Source of the DNA: Exiguobacterium mexicanum
Lineage (GTDB): Bacteria > Bacillota > Bacilli > Exiguobacteriales > Exiguobacteriaceae
Direction of reading: 5' to 3'
Assembly (NCBI RefSeq): GCF_005960665.1
Contig: NZ_CP040676.1
Location: forward strand, 72,501 to 136,500
DNA length: 64,000 nucleotides
Shown here: positions 59,537 to 64,000 of the stretch, piece by piece
Numbering within the stretch: position 1 is the first letter of the stretch
How the letters are laid out: every line of letters starts with the position of its first letter
Translations under genes and position numbers: made by a program
The notes under the pieces: model-generated
The model's input: the letters and a program-made list of their open reading frames with translations, nothing else
Database searches by the model: none
What the model was told of the DNA's origin: nothing

Positions 59537-60372
59537 CCAATGAGCAAGTGCTCGAGCACTTGACGGCCATGGCCGCGGAGCGGGAAGACGTCCGCGTCCT
59601 CGTCTTGAACGGGTCGCTCGTCAATCCGCACGTAAAACCAGACCGTTTTCAAGACGTCGATGTCACTTGTTTCGTCGAAGACGTGACCGCGTTCATCGAG
59701 GACCGCTCGTGGATGGCGCCGCTCGGGGACGTCTTGATTATGCAGACGCCGGACGAGGTGCCGGGAGGCGACGAATATGAGCGTTTCGCGTTTCTCGTTC
59801 AGTTTGCAGCCGGTCATCGCGTCGATTTGACCGTCCGTCCTATGCGTGACGTGCAGGAAGCGATTCACGCTGACTCACTCAGTCTCGTCCTCATTGATAA
59901 AGACGAGATTGCCGGTCAACCGATCCCATCTGATGACACGTACCGCATCAAACGACCGAGCCGATTCGACTATGAGCAGTGTTGGAACGAGTTTTGGTGG
60001 GTGTCGCTTTACGTCGTCAAAGGTATCAAGCGGGGTCAACTGTTATACGCTTTCGACCATGTGACGATCATGCGAACGATGCTCCGGCAGATGCTTGCAT
60101 GGGACGTCGGCTTTGCGACAAACTTTACGGCGAACGGAGGAAAGTCTGGGGATGGGCTTGAGAAGCATCTGGCCCCTGAAGTATGGCAGGCTTATCTTGA
60201 TACATACACTTTGGTCGAAGTGACAGCGATGGAAACGGCCCATGCGACGTTGGTGGAACAATTTGAATGTGTCAGTCGCCGCGTGGCCGACCAAGCCGGA
60301 TATCCGTTTGCGGAGATGGAAGCCCGACGAATTCGTGACGCCTTTTCGACGCTTTGGTGTTCAAACGATTAG
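59533..60372 (+). CDS. aminoglycoside 6-adenylyltransferase family protein (ANT(6)-like)
   Basis: A 279-residue nucleotidyltransferase of the AadK/ANT(6) family. It has VLNGSLVNPHVKPDRFQDVDVTCFVED (about 27-53, GS motif and Asp-x-Asp), then QFAAGHRVDLTV and DYEQCWNEFWWVSLYVVKGIKRGQLLYAFDH, both typical. In resistant relatives it adenylylates streptomycin. Overlaps the pentapeptide gene (ATGA), forming a two-gene unit. Actual resistance is inference. Confidence 0.87.
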   Translation: MTNEQVLEHLTAMAAEREDVRVLVLNGSLVNPHVKPDRFQDVDVTCFVEDVTAFIEDRSWMAPLGDVLIMQTPDEVPGGDEYERFAFLVQFAAGHRVDLTVRPMRDVQEAIHADSLSLVLIDKDEIAGQPIPSDDTYRIKRPSRFDYEQCWNEFWWVSLYVVKGIKRGQLLYAFDHVTIMRTMLRQMLAWDVGFATNFTANGGKSGDGLEKHLAPEVWQAYLDTYTLVEVTAMETAHATLVEQFECVSRRVADQAGYPFAEMEARRIRDAFSTLWCSND

Positions 60373-60420
60373 TTTTCGGTTGAGTCGGGAAAAGCCCCTC
60401 TATAGAAGGGGGAATGACGC

Positions 60421-60573
60421 TTGAATCCGTATACGACGTTCATCGCGCTCCTAGTGGGGAGTTTACTCTTATTTGTCGGCATCCGGACGAAAAAATGGCC
60501 GATTTTAGTCGTGGCCTTATTTCCGCTTGGACTTGTCGCCTTCAACATGTATTTGCTGATTACTGGACGTTAG
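60421..60573 (+). CDS. 50-residue two-helix membrane protein
   Basis: TTG start behind AAGGGGGAAT (about 7 nt). The peptide begins MNPYTTFIALLVGSLLLFVG and goes on through IRTKKW to a second helix PILVVALFPLGLVAFNMYLLI, ending TGR-stop at 60571-60573. It directly precedes a terminator. No family recognised. Confidence 0.65.
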   Translation: MNPYTTFIALLVGSLLLFVGIRTKKWPILVVALFPLGLVAFNMYLLITGR

Positions 60574-60603
60574 AAGACTGTTTTCTTCAGTCTTCTTTTT
60601 TGT
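60572..60603 (+). terminator. terminator of the 50-residue gene
   Basis: AGAAGACTG and CAGTCTTCT with a 7-nt loop, then TTTTTT; it lies between convergent genes. Confidence 0.85.
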
Positions 60604-60988
60604 ATATCGATTTTACAAAAAATGCTGTCGGCAACAAAATCCCGATGGCCGCTTCGAGCAAGGCGAACAACCGGGCCGGACCGATTGGCAGCAGGTCGCC
60701 GAATCCGATAGACAGCAACGTGACCCCGCTGAAGTAAAGCAGATTGCGCCAGTTCGGATCGACCGCGTTCATCGTCTCGAGTGACGTCACCAATATGACG
60801 CCATCGCGTGATAGCGCGTAGTAAATCAAGGCAAACCCGATCATGACGCCGAGTAGGCTGACGAACAAGTGGCTGAACAAGCGCATATCGAAGCCGGTCT
60901 GTCTATACGTTTGGCGCCGAAAGAAGGTAAACACGTTCAAGCCGACGAATAATAGGGCAATCGTCAATAAAATGGAATTCACGCCCAT
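60587..60988 (-). CDS. two-helix potassium channel (Ion_trans_2)
   Basis: A 133-residue protein with about three helices: 5-23, 40-62 and 100-128. The pore segment SGVTLLSIGFGDLLPIGPARL has SIGFGD where most channels have TVGYGD, close to the variants of bacterial K+ channels. No cytoplasmic RCK or ligand domain follows. ATG is preceded by GGGAG. Confidence 0.85.
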   Translation of the reverse strand: MGVNSILLTIALLFVGLNVFTFFRRQTYRQTGFDMRLFSHLFVSLLGVMIGFALIYYALSRDGVILVTSLETMNAVDPNWRNLLYFSGVTLLSIGFGDLLPIGPARLFALLEAAIGILLPTAFFVKSIYKKED

Positions 60989-61092
60989 TTCTCCCTTCTG
61001 TGACAGTCTGTACTATGTTGTTTCCCTGATCGTTCACCGTCAAACGGACCGATTCACACCAAGACGGATTCATTCAACAAGGAGGTGTCCGA

Positions 61093-61920
61093 GTGCGACG
61101 ATGTTTAGTGAGCGGCTTATTGTTCATCTTCTTTTTAGGAGGATGTACGACGAAAGAGCCGTTTGATTTTGATGAGATCCATTCCTATAAGATTTTTTAT
61201 AACATGCCGACCGAGGCGATCATTGAAGACATGGCCCGATACGACCTCGTCATCATCGAACCGATTTGGTATACGCCGGAACAGATTGAGACGATCCGCT
61301 CGAACGGGACGAAAGTGCTCGGCTATATTAACGTGATGGAAGCAGATACGTGGAATCGTGCGCTCATCGGCCAAATGGACAAAGACGATTTCTTCTATCG
61401 GGACGGGGAACGCATCTATTTCCCGAAATGGGATTCGTATTTGACGGATATCAGCTCGTCCGACTTCCGTAAAATTTTAATCCGTGAAATTCAAAAACAA
61501 GTCATCAATAAACATCTGGACGGAATTTTCCTCGACACGGTCGGTGATATCGATGACGTCCACCTCGATTATCCGGACGACTTAGAAGAACAGCTGGCTG
61601 GGCTCGAGGCCTTTTTACAAGCGATTGAAAAGGCATATCCGGGCGTCCCAGTCGTCCAAAACTGGGGCATCGAGACGCTCGAACGAACGAGTGCGCCTTA
61701 CGTGGAAGGCTTCATGTGGGAAGGTTTTAACTACACGGAAATCACGTCCGACTCTTGGTCGATGGAGATGCTCGATCGAATGAACGCGATTCAAGACGAA
61801 TATGGAATCGCCGTCCTCACCGTCTCGGACCAAGAAGAGGCGACAAGTCGGGACATGGCCGAGGCGAACGGATTCATCCATTATCACGAACCAACTTATT
61901 ACAATACGTGGGATTTTTAG
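61093..61920 (+). CDS. PelA-like GH114 lipoprotein (exopolysaccharide hydrolase)
   Basis: A 275-residue lipoprotein. The signal peptide ends in lipobox LGGC (Cys18). The remainder is a GH114 (endo-alpha-1,4-polygalactosaminidase-like) TIM barrel: YDLVIIEPIWYTPEQIETIR, KVLGYINVMEAD, DGIFLDTVGD (catalytic-region Asp), VVQNWGIETL, FMWEGFNY. This corresponds to the hydrolase domain of PelA; the deacetylase domain is missing. It starts with GTG behind AAGGAGGTG and precedes pelD- and pelE-like genes. It would trim or process the Pel polymer outside the cell. Confidence 0.8.
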   Translation: MRRCLVSGLLFIFFLGGCTTKEPFDFDEIHSYKIFYNMPTEAIIEDMARYDLVIIEPIWYTPEQIETIRSNGTKVLGYINVMEADTWNRALIGQMDKDDFFYRDGERIYFPKWDSYLTDISSSDFRKILIREIQKQVINKHLDGIFLDTVGDIDDVHLDYPDDLEEQLAGLEAFLQAIEKAYPGVPVVQNWGIETLERTSAPYVEGFMWEGFNYTEITSDSWSMEMLDRMNAIQDEYGIAVLTVSDQEEATSRDMAEANGFIHYHEPTYYNTWDF

Positions 61921-61959
61921 GGGGTAATTAGGGGAAAGGAAGATAAGGGACTATGTATA

Positions 61960-61975
61960 CCTGTCCGAGGGCAGG
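61960..61975 (+). other. hairpin in the pelD leader
   Basis: CCTGTC-CGAG-GGCAGG in the 108-nt gap between the GH114 gene and pelD. No T run follows, so it is not a terminator. Confidence 0.45.
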
Positions 61976-62028
61976 GGATCATCCCGCATTAAAACTGAAG
62001 AGATGTTATCCATGAGGAGGGGATTATC

Positions 62029-63249
62029 ATTCTGTACGCTCAAGACCGTCCATGGCTCAAATGGGTCGAGATTCTTGTCGTGTTCGCACTATTGATCGGA
62101 ATCGATTTATTCTTCAGCCTAGGCACGATTCAAAATGAACTGAACTTGTTTTATGTGGCCGCCATCCTGTTCGCGCTCAGGTATGGAACGATTTTCGGCT
62201 TAATCAGTTTCGGCATTTTGCTCCTCTATAAAGTGTTATACACCGGCTTAATGGGAGGGGACATCTTCCTGTTGTTCTACGATACAAACTCACTTCTTAC
62301 ACTGTTTTACTACTTCGCCATCACTGTCATCGTCGGGTTGTTCAGCACCTCATTTCGAGAGCGTTACGAAATCAGCCAGTTCCGCAACGAAGAACTGAAA
62401 GATGAAAACACGTATTTGAAAGAGACCGTCGATTTACTCAACACTTCGCAAACCACACTTCGTCAAAAACTACTTCAATCCGAGTACAGCTTGAACCAAT
62501 TGTATGAACTGGCCGTATCGCTTGATTTGCCGCATCCAGAATTGATTCGGAGCGAGACGATTCGCCTGTTGAAAAAAACGTTCCTCGCGAGTGACGTCGC
62601 CATCTACCACGTCGACCGTTCCCAGAAGTCGATGCGCCTCTTGATTCGCCAAACGGACAAGAAAGAGTTTCCGCAAACGATTTTTCTCGATGAGGCGTCG
62701 AGTATGTTCAAACGGTTCTTCCAAGTGCAAGAGACGACGCTCCGTCAACTCGACGACGAGGACACGGACCCGATGTTGCTCGCACCGATCATCGTGGACG
62801 GGACGACCCGAGAAGTCGTCGTCATCAAACGGTTGCCGCTTCGGAAATTGACGACCGATGACTTGCACGTTCTCAACATCCTCTTCTCGTGGATTGGCAC
62901 ACGCATTCAAAATGCCGAGAACCTGATTCGTAAAGAGCAGCACGAGAAGATGCATAAAGGCACCTCGTTTTATAAGAAAACAGCGTTCATAGAACTCGTC
63001 GCCATCCAAGAACAAAAGAAGATTCACCATGGACAGCCGTACATCGTCCTCGAATATCCGCTCGGGTATGAGCCTGTCTCACTCGAGAGTATCGAGGCCA
63101 TCGTCCATTCGTATTTACGGGAGATCGATGTCGTCGGGTACGACCCTGATGAGAATAAGCTGTTGCTCTTACTCCCAGGAACGAGTGAAGAACACCGTCA
63201 ACGGATCTATGACCGGATCGAAGGGATTTTGATCCAGAAGGGAGTGTGA
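62029..63249 (+). CDS. PelD-like c-di-GMP receptor, non-AUG start
   Basis: A membrane regulator of about 406 residues. Four helices (about 12-105 including KWVEILVVFALLIGIDLFF) are followed by a coiled linker, a GAF domain (about 170-300) and a degenerate GGDEF domain. At 63118-63129 it keeps RxxD (REID), five residues before PDENK which replaces GGDEF. The frame has no ATG/GTG/TTG between a stop at 61996 and GTG 62080. GTG 62080 would cut helix 1 and has no ribosome binding site. GAGGAGGGG at 62013-62021 points to ATT 62029 (or CTG 62032). Confidence 0.82.
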   Translation: MLYAQDRPWLKWVEILVVFALLIGIDLFFSLGTIQNELNLFYVAAILFALRYGTIFGLISFGILLLYKVLYTGLMGGDIFLLFYDTNSLLTLFYYFAITVIVGLFSTSFRERYEISQFRNEELKDENTYLKETVDLLNTSQTTLRQKLLQSEYSLNQLYELAVSLDLPHPELIRSETIRLLKKTFLASDVAIYHVDRSQKSMRLLIRQTDKKEFPQTIFLDEASSMFKRFFQVQETTLRQLDDEDTDPMLLAPIIVDGTTREVVVIKRLPLRKLTTDDLHVLNILFSWIGTRIQNAENLIRKEQHEKMHKGTSFYKKTAFIELVAIQEQKKIHHGQPYIVLEYPLGYEPVSLESIEAIVHSYLREIDVVGYDPDENKLLLLLPGTSEEHRQRIYDRIEGILIQKGV

Positions 63250-63253
63250 CGGG

Positions 63254-64000
63254 ATGGAGTCTACCATTCGTCTCGTATTGATCGGGATTTATGTCGTTCA
63301 TGCACTGCTCGCCTTCGGATTATTGATCACGTTGAAACGAAGAATGAAAGCGCCGGATTATGGCATCGCGGTGGTGGCGCTCAGCTTCGGTCTGTTCTTA
63401 CCGTTTCTAGCCGAACTTGCCGTCTATGCGGTGTATCGGCTTGCTGAACGGTTCGGTCGGAGCGGTCTGATTGAAGACTATGACGACTATATCGACTTCA
63501 AGGTCGTCAACTATGAACAGATTCGTCATGAAGCGAGCAGCAGCAGTCATCTGTTACCGCTCACCGACGCCATCAACTCGAAAGATCCGGCTATCCGCAA
63601 ACACTCGATTTTGACGCACGTCAACCAGTCGATTGACCAGCAAGGCAAGTATTTGCAGATGGGACTTGAGAGCACGGACAGCGAGACTGTCCACTACGCC
63701 GCGGCGACAATGAACATCTTGATCGATCAATATGAACAAGAATTGAAACACGCCAAACGCGAGTACGACTTAGGTAACCCAGACACGATTCGACGGCTTG
63801 CGACGATTTATAAACGCATGATCCATAGTGAACTCATCACCGAGGTCATGTTGAAGGACAAGCGAGGCGCATGGCTGGAAGAATTATTGAAAGCGAAGAC
63901 GCTCTATCCGCCTTCGCCCTGGATTTACGAAGACTTGAACGAGATTTATCTCACGTTAGAGCGCCCCAAAGAGCAATTGAACATTTTAAAAGAGTACGTC
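63254..64000 (+). CDS. PelE-like membrane TPR protein (truncated by window end)
   Basis: Open to the window end (249 codons). Two N-terminal helices (about 5-25 and 35-58) are followed by a soluble helical region with TPR-like pairs: AINSKDPAIRKHSILTHVNQSI, YAAATMNILIDQYEQELKHAKREY, RLATIYKRMIHSELI, PWIYEDLNEIYLTLERPKEQL. PelE has the same form and lies next to PelD in known pel loci. ATG is behind AAGGGAG, 4 nt after the pelD stop. pelF and pelG would be expected next. Confidence 0.75.
   Translation, partial: MESTIRLVLIGIYVVHALLAFGLLITLKRRMKAPDYGIAVVALSFGLFLPFLAELAVYAVYRLAERFGRSGLIEDYDDYIDFKVVNYEQIRHEASSSSHLLPLTDAINSKDPAIRKHSILTHVNQSIDQQGKYLQMGLESTDSETVHYAAATMNILIDQYEQELKHAKREYDLGNPDTIRRLATIYKRMIHSELITEVMLKDKRGAWLEELLKAKTLYPPSPWIYEDLNEIYLTLERPKEQLNILKEYV

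Noticed and set aside
61921-62020. A possible c-di-GMP riboswitch before pelD.
   Set aside because: The conserved GEMM blocks are absent; only a small hairpin and a start-occluding helix are visible.
62012-62095. ATG 62012 as the pelD start.
   Set aside because: It lies in another frame, inside the ribosome binding site, and stops after 27 codons without helix-like sequence.

Overview
The window reads as a low-to-mid GC Firmicute of the order Bacillales, most consistent with Exiguobacterium. The basis is the conserved order rocF-sigW-rsiW-cdaA-cdaR-glmM-glmS with a glmS ribozyme, a TPP riboswitch ahead of thiW, Gram-positive ribosome binding sites throughout, frequent GTG/TTG starts, and families such as YdhK, YdgH, DUF975 and MhqR-type quinone-response genes. 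The genus is inferred from gene order and protein character; no search was run. The DNA is chromosomal. I see no insertion sequence, prophage, integron or CRISPR array.

Layout. 1-1420: 3' end of an rRNA operon (23S tail, 5S, eight tRNAs, terminator). 1518-9694: core envelope block, comprising arginase, the sigma-W/anti-sigma pair, the c-di-AMP cyclase with its regulator, and GlmM and GlmS, which supply amino sugar for the wall. 9702-21516: a drug-type MFS pump behind a 17-codon leader peptide, a YdhK lipoprotein, a DUF2975/XRE pair, a DUF975 gene behind a sigma-W promoter, a broken DUF1877 gene, a MarR/MMPL pair with palindromic operators, and a chemoreceptor. 21494-31435: an LTA-synthase-family protein, VOC proteins, thiW, small membrane proteins, and a DUF4129 / MoxR-DUF58 divergent cluster. 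31484-34873: a CatA-TPR fusion, then an MhqR-type regulon with two matching operators. 34923-60988: accessory housekeeping, with many acetyltransferases, NUDIX and HAD enzymes, oxidoreductases, lipoproteins, a PadR/HAAS pair, a pentapeptide-repeat/ANT(6) pair and several very small membrane peptides. 61093-64000: the start of a Pel-type exopolysaccharide locus (GH114 lipoprotein, PelD-like, PelE-like), cut by the window edge.

How parts work together. SigW is expected to drive itself and rsiW. Two further sites match its promoter consensus, one before a DUF975 gene and one before a membrane protein/GNAT pair. CdaA/CdaR and GlmM form one unit, while GlmS has its own promoter and a self-cleaving ribozyme. 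The PelD-like protein keeps an RxxD c-di-GMP inhibitory-site motif at the exact spacing upstream of a destroyed GGDEF motif, so the Pel locus is probably switched by c-di-GMP at the protein level.

Most interesting points: the three-arm RNA switch before the MFS pump, the Pel-type locus with a probable non-AUG pelD start, an anti-sigma factor with no cysteine where the zinc motif should be, the acetyltransferase-TPR fusion, and several translationally coupled peptides of 25-59 residues. Start codons were often reassigned from the longest frame to the one served by a proper ribosome binding site.
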